A DNA stretch of 64,000 nt from Sceloporus undulatus (taxonomy: Eukaryota; Chordata; Lepidosauria; Squamata; Phrynosomatidae), in NCBI RefSeq assembly GCF_019175285.1, contig NC_056523.1, positions 206,035,134-206,099,133 of the forward strand, read 5' to 3'. The notes below the pieces were generated by a model that was not told where the DNA came from, ran no database searches, and saw only the letters and a list, made by a program, of their open reading frames with translations. Below are positions 1 to 10,503 of this stretch, one piece after another; the stretch's first letter is position 1, and each line of letters opens with the position of its first letter. The position numbers and the translations under genes were made by a program.

Positions 1-650
1 TGTCAATGATCTTGGGGTAATTTGTGGAAAGTTGCTGAATTTCACTTTTTCTCCTTTTTATAACAAACAAAATGCCTTTTCAGGGAAGAGCTTGGAGCTC
101 TGATTGTATTTTGAGGTGCCAAACAGGAAAGCTCAGCACTGATAATGAAATTCCTGAACGCTACAATGGCAAAAATAATAAAGTGGTCTGGGTGCCTTGG
201 GAAGTGTCTACTTATCTCTTAAGTACTGATAACTGACTCAGAATGAGATGCAGTCTGCTCCTGTTTTCAGTGAGTTGGTATAGGTACAAGAGCAACTAAA
301 AACACAGCATATTTCAGGGGTTCCAATTGCCAGGCAAAAAAAATGCAACAAAAGCCAAACAATCCACCACAAAAAGTGGGAATGTTAATGGACCAGCTAA
401 AAACTAATAAAACACTCATACAAGCTTTCAAAGATGTCACTGCTTCTGCATCAGCGAAATAACATGTGCCCACTAATCAGAAGTTGAACTACTATGAGAT
501 GTTGGTTCGTTTGGCAATGTGTTTCTCCCTTGTGTCCCCCATCTCCCAGTAAAGCTCAGTAGTAATCCAGTCATATGATACAATCATATTGTAATTTCCT
601 AGGTTTCTATACACACACATTCCTGCCCACAATGACAGCAAGAGCTTTAA
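1..650. other. Gene-free stretch with no recognised repeat
   Basis: I see no exon, RNA gene or classifiable repeat here. Open frames are short and lack splice or family signals. It lies downstream of the NANS-like terminal exon, so it is 3' flanking DNA of that copy. Confidence 0.5.
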
Positions 651-654
651 GCTA

Positions 655-806
655 AAGTATGGTGATATCTTTGGTTCAGGTCCCTATGCACTCACCCCAC
701 TTTTTGGGGCCCTGCCCATTACTGGAAGATTGTATGTACAGCGCTGTGTAAATTTACAGTGCTTCATAAATAAAGGTTAATAATAATAATAATAATAATA
801 ATAATG
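655..806 (+). repeat. LINE L2-type 3' tail ending in an AAT microsatellite
   Basis: The stretch ends in a motif (GCGCTGTGTAAATTTACAG, then an AATAAA-like signal and TAA/AAT repeats from about 778) that I recognise from reptile L2-like 3' ends. Only the last 150 bases are present, as expected for a 5'-truncated retroposition. The family name is from memory. Confidence 0.5.
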
Positions 807-1075
807 TGATCCTCCTGCAGAAAACCCTCTGGTTGAGAAAGGGGATGTCTCTTTTTCTGGTACTGTTATAGCCTTTCTGTTCCCAAGACAGCTGTCTTTC
901 TAGGTTCTGTCCTTGGCAAGCACTGTTCAGTACTTGGGATGGAGAGGCCAAGACAACCTCTCAAACAAGAGCTCAGCAAGAATGCCCCATTTTTACCCAT
1001 TGTTCAGCTCCAAGCCTGCTTTTAACTGTCAGGGCACCAAAGGAGCTAGGACCCGGAGCAATGGATGCAAGCTAC

Positions 1076-1217
1076 AGGAAAAGAGATTCCACCTCAAATT
1101 TAGGAAGAACTTCCTGACAGAAAGGGCTGTTCGACAGTGGAACACACTCCTTCCTCGAAGTGTAGTGGAGTCTCCCTCTTTGGAGGTCTTTAAACAGAGG
1201 CTGGATGGCCATCTATC
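1076..1217 (+). repeat. CR1 LINE 3' fragment
   Basis: The sequence carries the CR1 3' ORF-end and UTR phrase (AAGAACTTCCTGACAG, GTTCGACAGTGGAACAC, then TTTAAACAGAGGCTGGATGG) that is very common in reptile and bird genomes. It stops abruptly near 1217, where an L1 3' end begins, so it is truncated at both sides. Confidence 0.75.
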
Positions 1218-1221
1218 GGGG

Positions 1222-1738
1222 ATGCTTTGGCTCTTAAAATTGTTAGAGTTGGCAGAATTAGATAAATTAACATCTCTATTTGAAAGATTAAAACATAGAT
1301 AGATTTGAACATGTTTGGGAATTAGTAATAAGATATATTAGTAATATATGGGATGAAATGCCAGTTATCAGATTTACAGATTAATGGTGACAGAATGTGT
1401 ATATTATTTTTCTTGTTTCATGAATTAGATCAATCATTTCATGTAGTAGTAGTAGTAAGATAGGATTGGTTGTTACTAATGGTGCCAAAGGAACAGTACA
1501 TAATAATGATAATTACCAATAATAATAATACTTATTATTATTTCAAATAAACAACAGGTGAAGTTGGATATAGAGGAAAGATTGAAAGAGACGGTATGTG
1601 CAATGTGGAATAACAAGGATGTGGATGTAGGAATTTTGTTGGATCAGTATATGTGTGGGTTTTTTAAAATCTGTTTTTATGTTTTATTATGCTTAATAAC
1701 ATTTATTTTTTAAAAAAGAAAATTCTTAAATAAAGTAA
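1222..1738 (+). mobile_element. L1 LINE 3' end (ORF2 C-terminus plus 3' UTR)
   Basis: A short reading frame at about 1235-1302 gives LLELAELDKLTSLFERLKHR and a stop, matching the extreme C-terminus of L1-clade ORF2 proteins. It is followed by about 430 bases of AT-rich 3' UTR with GTA and AAT repeats, ending in an AATAAA-like tail. The rest of the element is absent. It lies directly behind a CR1 fragment. Confidence 0.6.
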
Positions 1739-2026
1739 TAGTTTCTCTGACGTTCCCAAATTCTAAAGTGATGGCCAATTTTAGACTATTAGATTGCCTA
1801 CAGGGCATGATTTTTGGCACACCCTGTATAAAGTTGCCTGAATCAGAGTTCTGCAATAACTAGTTGCAAATAAGTTACTCTTTGTTCAAAATTACCAATG
1901 TGCTATATTAGCATGTTTGCCTGCCAGAAGGAAAAGGCCCCAGGGGATCACATCTCCAAGCCTCTTCTTTGTAACTTTGCAGCTTAACACAATTTCCAGA
2001 GAGCCCCCTTTCACTAACAGTTCAAT

Positions 2027-2236
2027 TTAGAATTTCACTTTTTTCATGTGGTTTTCAAAGACATCTTCAACAATGGTTTCATCTTCCTCATTAGTAACTT
2101 TGACTTCTTTTCCAAGCAAATCAATGATGCCTTCTGGTGGGTAACCTTTGGGTTCCCCGATCTTGGCTGTCAGCATATCCATAGTAAGCATTGTGCCTTC
2201 TGGGATCCAGATTTTAGCAATTACAGATTTTCCCAA
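2027..2236 (-). CDS. NANS: NANS-like sialic acid synthase, terminal coding exon (SAF domain)
   Basis: This exon encodes about 69 residues ending at a TAA, read on the minus strand. It matches the C-terminal SAF (antifreeze-like) domain of N-acetylneuraminate synthase: the runs IPEGTMLTMDMLT and GEPKGYPPEGI are close to those of vertebrate NANS. The enzyme condenses ManNAc-6-phosphate with phosphoenolpyruvate in the cytosol during sialic acid synthesis. The exon starts at 2236, directly after a polypyrimidine tract and AG (acceptor 2237-2238), so it is a true spliced exon and not a retrocopy. Its frame is clean. However, the only other NANS exon found (4677-4893) is damaged and the exons between are missing, so this copy is probably a decaying duplicate. 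Several substitutions at usually conserved sites agree with relaxed constraint. Confidence 0.8.
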   Translation of the reverse strand: MGKSVIAKIWIPEGTMLTMDMLTAKIGEPKGYPPEGIIDLLGKEVKVTNEEDETIVEDVFENHMKKVKF

Positions 2237-2465
2237 CTAGAGAAAGAGTAATGAAGAAGGTTAAAATTACAGGCTAGCTGTTCTGTACTAGAAAGGTTTT
2301 GAGACAGATGTGGTTAAGAACTGAAAATGTGACATTCTCACAAGGATATCTCAAAATCTATCTAGTCTGACATCCAGCTATTTTGAAAAGTCCACAAGCA
2401 GCACCTAAAAACACCTGCCCTTTCCCAGCAACTGGTACTTAAAGGTACACTGCTTTCAAAAATAG

Positions 2466-4495
2466 CAAGAATGGCACATTATATGGGATATTAATAATAG
2501 AGAGATTTCTCAAGCTTTATTATGGGATACTGTGAAAGCAGTGGCAAGAGGGATTTGTATTAGGGAAACATGCAAGGTAAGGAGACAAAAGGAAGAGAGG
2601 AAAATTAAACTGGAAACGGACATTGAAAAATTAAATAATGATTATATAAAGAATAGAAGTAAATATATATATATATATAAAATTACAAGCAAAAAGAAAG
2701 GAATTAGAGAAGATATAGATCAGATCCAGAAAAATTTGATATATTTACAGAGGGAGTTTTTTGAATATAGTAACAAAAATTCAAAAATGTTAGCAAGATT
2801 AACACAAAAGAAGAAAGAGAAAAATTTGATAGGGGTTATAAAGGATAAAACAGGAAAAAAATGTATGTTGATGAAAGAAAAGATAAGGATATTTGAAGAA
2901 TACTATAAAGATCTATATACAGCAGGGGATAGTTATGATAAAGATGAGAATCAAGAGAACATAGAGAAGAGGAAAAGAAATAATGGAAAACCGGTTTCTG
3001 AAAAAAGAAATAGAAGAAGTGATAGATAAGTTAAAAGGAGGGAAATCACCAGGAATGGGGAGGATTGGGGCCAGAATATTATAAACTTTAAAAAGTGTCA
3101 ATACCTAATTAGGAAGTATTATACAATAAAATTTCTACATGGAGAAAGGATCCCACCATCATGGGACCATTCATGATAATATTGATTCCAAAACCGGATA
3201 GAGTTGTCAGACCCAGGTATCATATAGACCTATATCCCTTATAAACAGGACGCTAAAATATTAACAGCCTAATGCAAAGAATGAATAATTTTTATATTAA
3301 ATATATTCAAATGATCAATGTGGATTGCGTACAAGGAAGACAAATTTCAAATTTAATAGGAAAGAGTATTGAATAAAATAAATATAATAGAAAAAACAGA
3401 AAGCAGGAATAATGCATTAGATATTTATAGCTTTGATTGTGGGAATGGCCAGCATTAAAAATAAGTTGAGAATTTAGGTATGGAGAAAAGTTTATAAGAT
3501 TGATAGATCAGTTATATTAAATAATACAGCAGTAGTAACAGTAAATATGGAATAACAGGAACAAATTTCATTTCTAGAGTACAAGGCAAGGATGCCCCCC
3601 TTTCCCGGTTTTATTTGCAAAATTATTGAAATATTAGCAAATATATTAGGGAGGATGAAAATTGAAGGAATTGGATAGAAAACTGAATGAAGAAGTTTAT
3701 TTGCAGATGACACCTTCTTAACCATCTAGATCCCCCTTGGCAAACATGAATAATTTGAAAAACCATTTAAAGACGTTGACAAATGACAGGCTTACAAGTT
3801 ACATTGGAATAAATCAGAGCTAATGTTGTTTAATTATTCAAAAATGGAAGAACAGAAATTTTTAAAGGATGAAAAGATAGATGTAAAGGTAAAAGATACA
3901 ATTTAATATCTAGGAATAAAAATTACAAAAAATTTACAAAAATTAGAGGATCAGAATTATAAAAAATTAAGAATAGAAATTAAAAGGAAATTAGAAGAAT
4001 ATAAAAATATCAAACTATCATGGTTCGGTAGAATTGCATTAATAAAAATGAAAATTCTGCCTAAGATCAACTTTTTGTTCAGGATGTTGCCAACGCAAAT
4101 ATCAGATGTTGAAATGAAAAACTGGCAAGTATTAGTGAATAATTATTGTAATGGGAATAAAAAAGTAAGGATTAATAAAAGATATTGGTATAAACCCCCA
4201 AAAGAAGGAGGTTTGGGTCTCCCAAATTTAAAACTGTACTATAATGCAAACCAAATAAGATATATTATAGATGGAATTATAGAGAAAGGGGAATTAGACT
4301 GGTTGGAGATGGAAACAACAGGAATAGAGGAAAAACGGAGGGACACACAACAGCAGGAAAGATAACTCTGGATCTCATAGGATCGTTTAAGAATAAAAGC
4401 CATGGATTAATTAAAAACTGAAAAACCAATCTGTGTACTAAATTAGCATTCCAACCAGAGAAGCTGGACAGTATCCTTGGAGAGAAAAAAGTCAC
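2466..4495 (+). mobile_element. L1 LINE ORF2 remnant inside the NANS-like copy
   Basis: Frames at 2532-3029 and 4048-4365, with patches between them, match L1 ORF2. They cover the region after the endonuclease (lysine-rich, WDTVKAVARG), degraded reverse transcriptase pieces, and the C-terminal part (KEGGLGLPNLKLYYNANQIR). Many stops and frameshifts separate the pieces. Endonuclease and 5' UTR are absent and base composition is A-rich on the plus strand, as is usual for L1. The remnant occupies the interval where NANS exons 3-5 would be expected. It runs opposite to the NANS exons. Confidence 0.8.
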
Positions 4496-4676
4496 ATATA
4501 TACTTTTTATGTTTAATGTTTTAACTTTATAAACCGTTTAGTCTCTTTTAAAATAACTCTTATATTTATACTTTTATTAATGACATTTTATAGATATATG
4601 AGCTATACAGTCTGTGTGTGGCATCAAAAGTGGAAGTCTCTTAAAAACCAAAATGGAAGCCTTGAGCCTCCCTTAC

Positions 4677-4893
4677 TTCATCCATACCTGAGGCAGTAAA
4701 GAAACTGACAATCTTCTTTGCGAAGTGCTGCAGCTCCCGATACTGGTCATGACAGAACTCCAAGAGGCACTTGGGCTCTCCATAGGTTTTCCTCTAAGAG
4801 TGTTTGGATGTGTGCAGCCTCTCCAATCCTCTCCAACTGAATTTGTGTTCCAGGTCAATTTTTCTTGAATGTGGGATAATCTGCTCCATATCC
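4677..4893 (-). pseudogene. NANS: NANS-like exon 2, damaged
   Basis: Read on the minus strand, this 217-base exon matches NANS exon 2. Recognisable runs are LERLHTSKHS, KTYGEP, HDQYRELQ and FFTASGMDE. The acceptor (CAG at 4894-4896) and donor (GTAAGG from 4676) are both good, which shows an unprocessed gene copy. Two lesions are visible: a TAG replaces the Trp that follows SKHS in human NANS, and there is a one-base shift near the sequence encoding FKK at about 4860. It lies upstream of the terminal exon on the same strand in the right order, but no exons 3-5 occur between them. Sequencing error is possible for one lesion but not for two lesions plus missing exons. Confidence 0.8.
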
Positions 4894-4925
4894 CTGTCAA
4901 GAGAAAAACATGGTAAGCATTGCTA

Positions 4926-5149
4926 TAGCCAGCATGGCGTAGTGGTTTGAGTGTTGGACTCTGACTCTGGAGATCACAGTTTGATTCCTTGCTTGGCCAT
5001 GAAACCCTGGGTGATCTTAGGAAAACCACACTCTCTCAGCCTTAGGGAATGTAATGGTGATACATTTCCTCTGAACAAATCTTGCCAAGAAAACCGCATG
5101 ATAGGATCAAGTCGGAAATGACTTGATGGCACACCACAACCACAACCAG
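4926..5149 (+). repeat. tRNA-derived SINE (squamate family), nearly full length
   Basis: The head carries Pol III promoter boxes: box A around GCGTAGTGGTTTGAG (4937) and box B around CAGTTTGATTCC (4977). The body continues with the phrase about CTCTCTCAGCC and TCTTGCCAAGAAAACC and ends with GTCGGAAATGACTTGATGGC plus an ACC-rich tail. I recognise the family from lizard genomes, where it is abundant. Confidence 0.8.
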
Positions 5150-5660
5150 CTTCATGTGGCCTCTTGGTCCCACCATTCTGAACCCATGTGAGTTTATCAC
5201 ACTAGAGGAAAACAACAGACCGACCTGTGGTCCTTAAAAGACTAACACATTTCTTGTGCGACAAGCTCTGTGAACTTTAGTTCATATTGTCAGATCTGTA
5301 ATCACAATTCCACAACCTAGTTGGAGAAATAAAGGATAGTTCAGCAGGAAGGATATCTCTCTGGGATCTCCTGCTGAATCCATTAAAACAAAGATGAGCT
5401 GCTTGGACCTCACTCGATGTGGTTGGACTGCCATTCCCATCAGCCTTAGCAAGTGTACCTCATGGCATAGAATGCTAGGTATTACAGTTCAGCCACTTCC
5501 TAATGTGTATAGGAAAGCAATCCATCCAATTGACTTTGTTATAGTCATGGATGAGTCATGGATGGACAAAAACAGAGCATAATGAACATCAAGACCAAAA
5601 AACAAAAGTAACAGGTCCAAGAATTTCTGTAAGAGTGAGTGAGTGCGTGTGTGTATGTGA
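5150..5660. other. Gene-free stretch between two SINEs
   Basis: No exon or classifiable repeat was recognised. A 62-codon frame at 5394 has no family signal. Confidence 0.4.
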
Positions 5661-5812
5661 GAGCCATGTGTAGTGGTTTCAGTGCTGGAATGCAACTCTG
5701 GGGATCAGGGTTCAATTCTCCAGTCAAGTATAAAAACCTACCTTGGGCAAATCACAATCTCTCAGCCTTAAAGGTCCGCAATGGGAAACCCTCTCTGAAG
5801 AATCTTGCCATA
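5661..5812 (+). repeat. tRNA-derived SINE, 3'-truncated copy
   Basis: Same family as the copy at 4926. The sequence has GTGTAGTGGTTTCAG (box A) and AGGGTTCAATTC (box B), the AATCACAATCTCTCAGCC block, and stops at the AATCTTGCCA motif. A CA microsatellite follows directly. Confidence 0.75.
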
Positions 5813-5825
5813 TGTATGTGTGCGT

Positions 5826-5868
<43 letters not shown>
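5826..5868. repeat. (CA)n microsatellite
   Basis: About 20 near-perfect CA dinucleotides follow a short GTGCGTG stretch. Confidence 0.95.
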
Positions 5869-5869
<1 letters not shown>

Positions 5870-5871
<2 letters not shown>

Positions 5872-6082
5872 TTATACACAGATTTTTTTTATACACGGAG
5901 TTAAGCATACACAGTTTGAAATTGTTCAAAAAAAGTGTAGATTTCAAACATCAAACCTTGATTTTCCATTTTTTATAAGGGACACCATTATATTGAATGG
6001 GACTTGAGCATACACAGATTTTGTTATCAACAGGGGATCTTGGAATCAAACCCCAGAGTATAACAAGGGTCTACTGTATATA
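5870..6082. mobile_element. Non-autonomous DNA transposon remnant (pogo/Tigger-type ends suspected)
   Basis: The stretch runs from TTATACACAGATTTTT to GTATAACAAGGGTCTACTGTA. Both the internal phrase (CCATTTTTTATAAGGGACACC) and the end are familiar from amniote pogo/mariner-type MITEs. No coding capacity is present. The family name is a memory-based inference. Confidence 0.45.
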
Positions 6083-6540
6083 TATTGGGCAGTTTAACAA
6101 CCACCTTCTAACACAATAGCAGGCAGCATGCACTATGGTTAAGATGAGCCATGATGGAGTTTGAACATTTTATGCCCTGTGGAACAAAACTTTGGAACCT
6201 TTGTCAAAGATACTTTTTGCTGGGAAATTTTCCAAAATCAGATTCATAAATTGGAAAGGAATACAATATAAAGAAGAAAGAAGAACATGACCAACATTTA
6301 AATCATGCCTGACTAACAGGGTACAGTATATGTCTATAAGGCCTATTTGCAAGTGTCTCCTTTCCAACAGAGTTGACTGCAAAATATTGAAACAACCCAG
6401 AAGAAAAGCTGTGCATTATTTAGGAAAGCAATCCTAATTTACTTCAAAACAGCTGCTAGGAAGAACATAAAGGATTACCATCATCGTTTTAAATAACTAT
6501 TATACTACATCATTATTACTAACACATTATATAATAATGT

Positions 6541-6640
6541 NNNNNNNNNNNNNNNNNNNNNNNNNNNNNNNNNNNNNNNNNNNNNNNNNNNNNNNNNNNN
6601 NNNNNNNNNNNNNNNNNNNNNNNNNNNNNNNNNNNNNNNN
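6541..6640. other. Assembly gap, 100 N
   Basis: Exactly 100 N, the convention for a gap of unknown size. Flanking sequence is ordinary AT-rich DNA. Confidence 0.99.
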
Positions 6641-6921
6641 AAACCATTAGGGAAGCTGGTGAAACTCATTTCAGCCCTAGATACACAATGTTTCATCTCA
6701 AAGAAAACATGACTATGTCCACAAGTTAAAATATGAGCCAGAGAAAAATTCCCAGCTTCTTTCCCTACCTCCAATTCCTTTAAAAGTGGTCTGACAGTAG
6801 TATTGGTGCCACAAGAGGTGAGATTAATTTCTTCTTACTTCCTTCTCACATGCCCAAGTGAGCTCTACACTACACCATGTCAAGACAAAAGACCTAGTAT
6901 TCTACTTTGCTTTTTGAGCAG

Positions 6922-6957
<36 letters not shown>

Positions 6958-8330
6958 TTACAACATAAGAAAATGTAACATTCAGCTAATGGAGTGTCAC
7001 ATCAATACTGTCTCTCTTGCTAAATCACTTGAGTTGCCTGCTTAGATCACATTTATTCCAGTTTAAATGCTACCCTTTTCCAGAAAAAATGCAGAGGGTT
7101 ATTGTATGATAACATTGCTAAGCATGATCTATTAATGATCCCTAGCCCCATTTTAGGGAATTACAGTTCTCTAGGGAGCAGGAACAACTGTTAAAGCAGT
7201 TTATGCTGTGTGTGTGTGTGGAATTGTTTAAAGTTTAAAGCTTGTGTTCTCTCCAATGGAAGAGGGGGATCATAATTCCAGGTGTGGGGAGGAAAGGATG
7301 GTGTATATCTAACTTAATGCATTTGTAAATTTTACACATAAAAACGTGTAAGGAGGGGGGATCAATTCCTCCAAGTCTCACACCTGCCCTTGAGTAACTC
7401 TACCCCCCCCCCCCCCCCCGTCCCCCCCCCCCCCCCCCGACCCCCCCCCCCCCACAGTGGAAGTAGAAAAGTGGGCTTGTTGGATAGCTAACCATTAAAG
7501 CTGCAGATACCACTGACTGTATTTGGTACCCTTGCTTCCTGTGCAAAACCTGTGCTCTACCTCTGATCTTTGCTAACTACACTTCTTGACTGAGAGTGGA
7601 AAGACAGAAAGGATGCATTGATTCAGTTATGCATATGGTCAGATTCTTAGACATTTCAGACTGAGAATTTTTCACACTTGATCCACTGAGCAATCTTTGT
7701 AGCTCTCCCCATACTGGTATACTTGTAATGGATCAGTGCCCTCTAATTGAAATAAATGTATTAACCTTGCATTTGAAGATTGAAAGAAGTGAGGAGTGAG
7801 AAAAGAAAAGAGAGAAGCAGATAAGTGATCAAGTGACCAAGAGGTTGTAAGATAATAAACTATCCTTTGAAACAGCCTTTCTTACTCTGATTTCAAAGCA
7901 ACTATGCTTTTAAGCCTTGCTGTTCATGTTGGGATAAATTCAACACAACTTTAAAATGACAGAAAAGAGCCCTTTAAAAGGAGACAGTAACAGCTTCCCA
8001 GTGCTGGCCTCCATGCTGTTCTCTGTAAATCATATGGCTTAGCCCCACATTAATGCTGGATCAACAAGTTAATTCACGATAATGTAAAGAATCAGACTAT
8101 TTCAATTATTAGTGTTTATGCTACTGAATTAATTTTCCAATTTGTAATGGTCGTAATAGTTTCAAACTAATATTCCAAAGTTTGGATCTTTTTGGGGGGG
8201 GGGGGGCTCATACAGCACCAACCCTTCGAAGTTGCCTATCCTGATGTAGACATTTTAATGAATTTCAGCCCATCGTCCAGAAATACAACAAGTGTACTCT
8301 AAGCTCTAACATTAACCCTTAACACAGTTC
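6641..8330. other. Gene-free stretch with simple repeats only
   Basis: It contains a (TA)n tract at 6927-6955, a C-homopolymer cluster at 7401-7455 and a G run at about 8196-8207. No exon or classifiable transposon was recognised. Confidence 0.5.
7401..7455. repeat. C-homopolymer cluster
   Basis: Three runs of about 13 to 17 C are separated by GT and GA. Such tracts are unstable and error-prone in assemblies, so the exact length is unreliable. Confidence 0.9.
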
Positions 8331-8340
8331 AGAGACTCAC

Positions 8341-8400
8341 AGGGCACTAAATAAGTAATAACTTTATTACGGCCAATTGGCCAGCAAGGGCACTAAATAA
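8341..8400 (-). repeat. Tiny truncated LINE tail with 14-bp target duplication
   Basis: The 14-mer AGGGCACTAAATAA occurs at 8341-8354 and again at 8387-8400. The 32 bases between, read on the minus strand, end in CCGTAATAAAGTTATTAC, which resembles the 3' tail of a CR1/L2-type LINE. The simplest reading is an extreme 5'-truncated retroposition. Confidence 0.55.
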
Positions 8401-8539
8401 ACATTTGAGTATTCTCTCCACCTTTTTTTTGTCCTTGTGCACAAAGGATATACATATTTAATGTAGTTCTATATCCACATAATTTTAAAGTGTGTTTAAA
8501 CCAGATTTTTCATGGGATATACAGTACTTAGGGGAGTCA

Positions 8540-8640
8540 TTTATTTTTTTAGATTTGATGTATACCTCACCTTTCTCCCAGGACAGGACTCAAAATGGCT
8601 ATAATTACAAAATGTTATTCTTCCACCTGTTCTAGAAATA
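8540..8640 (-). repeat. LINE-type 3' tail, minus strand
   Basis: The phrase ATACCTCACCTTTCTCCCA followed by GGACTCAAAATGGC resembles the reverse complement of LINE (CR1/L2-type) 3' ends. The copy is short and diverged. Confidence 0.35.
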
Positions 8641-8826
8641 CTCCGTAATTTCTACACCCAGAGAAACTAAAGTATCTTAATCAATATATGTATCTGCTTA
8701 CTGTCCTTGGTGTTTTTACACACTGGAGAACCAACCTGAACATCAACTGCAAATATGTACAATTACAGGCTTTTGTTGTTGTTGTTGCATTAAATAAATA
8801 TTTCCCAACAACTAATGGTGAAGATA

Positions 8827-9056
8827 TGGCACTTAAGCTGCATCTGCACTGCAGAAATGCAGGTTGGCACCACTTTAACTGACATGGTTCATTGCTATAG
8901 AATTCTGGGAAAAGTAGTCTGTTGTAGAACCAGAGCTCTCTGAAAGAGAAGACTAAATATCTCACAAAACTACAGTTCCAAGAATTCCATAGCATTGAGC
9001 CATGGCAGTTAAAATGGTATCAACCTGGATTATTTCTGCAGTGCAGATGCAGCCTA
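8827..9056. mobile_element. Palindromic MITE, family 1, copy 1
   Basis: The ends are long inverted repeats: GCTGCATCTGCACTGCAGAA at the left is repeated, inverted, at the right, and the homology continues inward through ACTTTAACTG and GAATTCTGGGA-like blocks. The element is about 230 bases with no coding capacity. Related copies lie at 26905, 32797 and 33383. The superfamily is uncertain. Confidence 0.8.
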
Positions 9057-9072
9057 AATTTTCTGTCCTCCC

Positions 9073-9172
9073 NNNNNNNNNNNNNNNNNNNNNNNNNNNN
9101 NNNNNNNNNNNNNNNNNNNNNNNNNNNNNNNNNNNNNNNNNNNNNNNNNNNNNNNNNNNNNNNNNNNNNNNN
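9073..9172. other. Assembly gap, 100 N
   Basis: Exactly 100 N directly after the palindromic MITE, whose hairpin structure may have broken the assembly. Confidence 0.99.
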
Positions 9173-9770
9173 TTGACTTTTCCAGTCAATAGTTTCTTAA
9201 TCAATTCCTCTTCTGGATAAACTGGGCATTAAAGAGGCCTGAAGAGATTTAACAAAAGCAGCATTTATTTTCTTTTTTATACTCAAGTTTGTAAACCCTT
9301 TTCTGCTTCGGTGTTTATTAAATGGAGAGCAGCCATGTCAGGAGATACTGATAACATCTTTAGGGAAGGAAAAGACTATGAATGTTTTTTAAAAAAACCC
9401 AGAGAAAACTACCTTTCAGAGGGAAAGGACACAGAAATTATCCAAATAACATCAGCAGACAGACAGAAGGAGTGATTATGTATCTCTTTTCCTGAGCAAT
9501 GGACACATCACAAAGATCTCCTTCCAGACTTCTGAAGTTCATCTGTGATGCTTTCCATTCTTCACATTTTGGAACAGTGTCTTCTGTTAGGTTCCTTGCC
9601 TTGCACTGAGCTTTTTTGATATAAATACATTTCTTAATCTCATTTTATTAATTTAGGTTCCTGTTAAATTTGCAATGTCACAAAAATTATCTTCAAAATG
9701 TTGAACCACTCTAGATATTTTCAGGCCTTGAGATATTGAACAGTTCAGAATTCCACTTTCTTGTTCTCTA
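9173..9770. other. Gene-free stretch
   Basis: No exon or recognisable repeat. It adjoins the duplicated block that follows. Confidence 0.4.
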
Positions 9771-10138
9771 TAGAACCTACTTCTAAGTACTTACTTCCAC
9801 CTCATATTAACATGATATTTTAAACACTCTTGTGGGAAAAAAGTCTTATATATCTTAGATTGCACTGGACTTTTTGTTCTGAGATTATCACTTAAATAAG
9901 TTGAACTTGTGACTCCCTTTATGGTTTTTCAAGCCATGGCATTTGCTGTAAAGAAACATTGTCATGCTATCGTCATTTCATTCTTCTATATCAATGACAA
10001 TTAAAAACATACCTCAATTTGGAAGGTGTTACTGCTCCATCTTATAAAACAGAGGTGTTTGAAGTTCTTTTGAAATCTGAAAATTTCCTTTGAAATCTGC
10101 AGAGAGGTCACTTAGAAAATGGTGAAATAAAATGTTCC

Positions 10139-10173
<35 letters not shown>

Positions 10174-10503
10174 ATAGGACTCACCTCCACCTCATATTAA
10201 CCTGAGATGCTTTTAAACACTCTTCTTGAAAAAATACTTCTCACGTTGCACTGGATATTTTGTTCTAAGATTAATGCTTAAACTTGAAGCTGTGAATCTG
10301 AAAAGAAACCTTGCTATGCTGTCACCATCTCAGCCTTTTATTACCATCACATTTGAAAACATACCTTAAGTCACCTGGAAGGTGTTACCGCTCCTCCTTA
10401 TAAAACAGATCTATTGCAGTTCTTGTTAAATTCCTTTTAAATTTGAAAATTTCCTTTTAAATCTGGAGAGAGGTCATTTAGAAAATGCTGAAATAAAATG
10501 TTA
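9771..10503. repeat. Diverged tandem duplication (about 365 bp x 2) around a (TTTC)n tract
   Basis: The block at 9771-10136 reappears at 10174-10503. Shared landmarks in order are CCACCTCATATTAAC, AAACACTCTT, TTGCACTGGA, AAAACATACCT, GGAAGGTGTTAC, TTATAAAACAGA, GAGAGGTCA and GAAATAAAATGTT. Copies differ by many substitutions and small indels, so the duplication is not recent. A (TTTC)n tract at about 10139-10173 separates them. No frame is shared and no known repeat family was recognised. Confidence 0.8.

Noticed and set aside
4926-4990. Possible tRNA gene (box A and box B)
   Set aside because: The promoter boxes belong to a tRNA-derived SINE whose body and tail follow; cloverleaf pairing is lost.
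5639-6007. 122-codon frame with His-Thr repeats
   Set aside because: Crosses a SINE, a (CA)n tract and a MITE.
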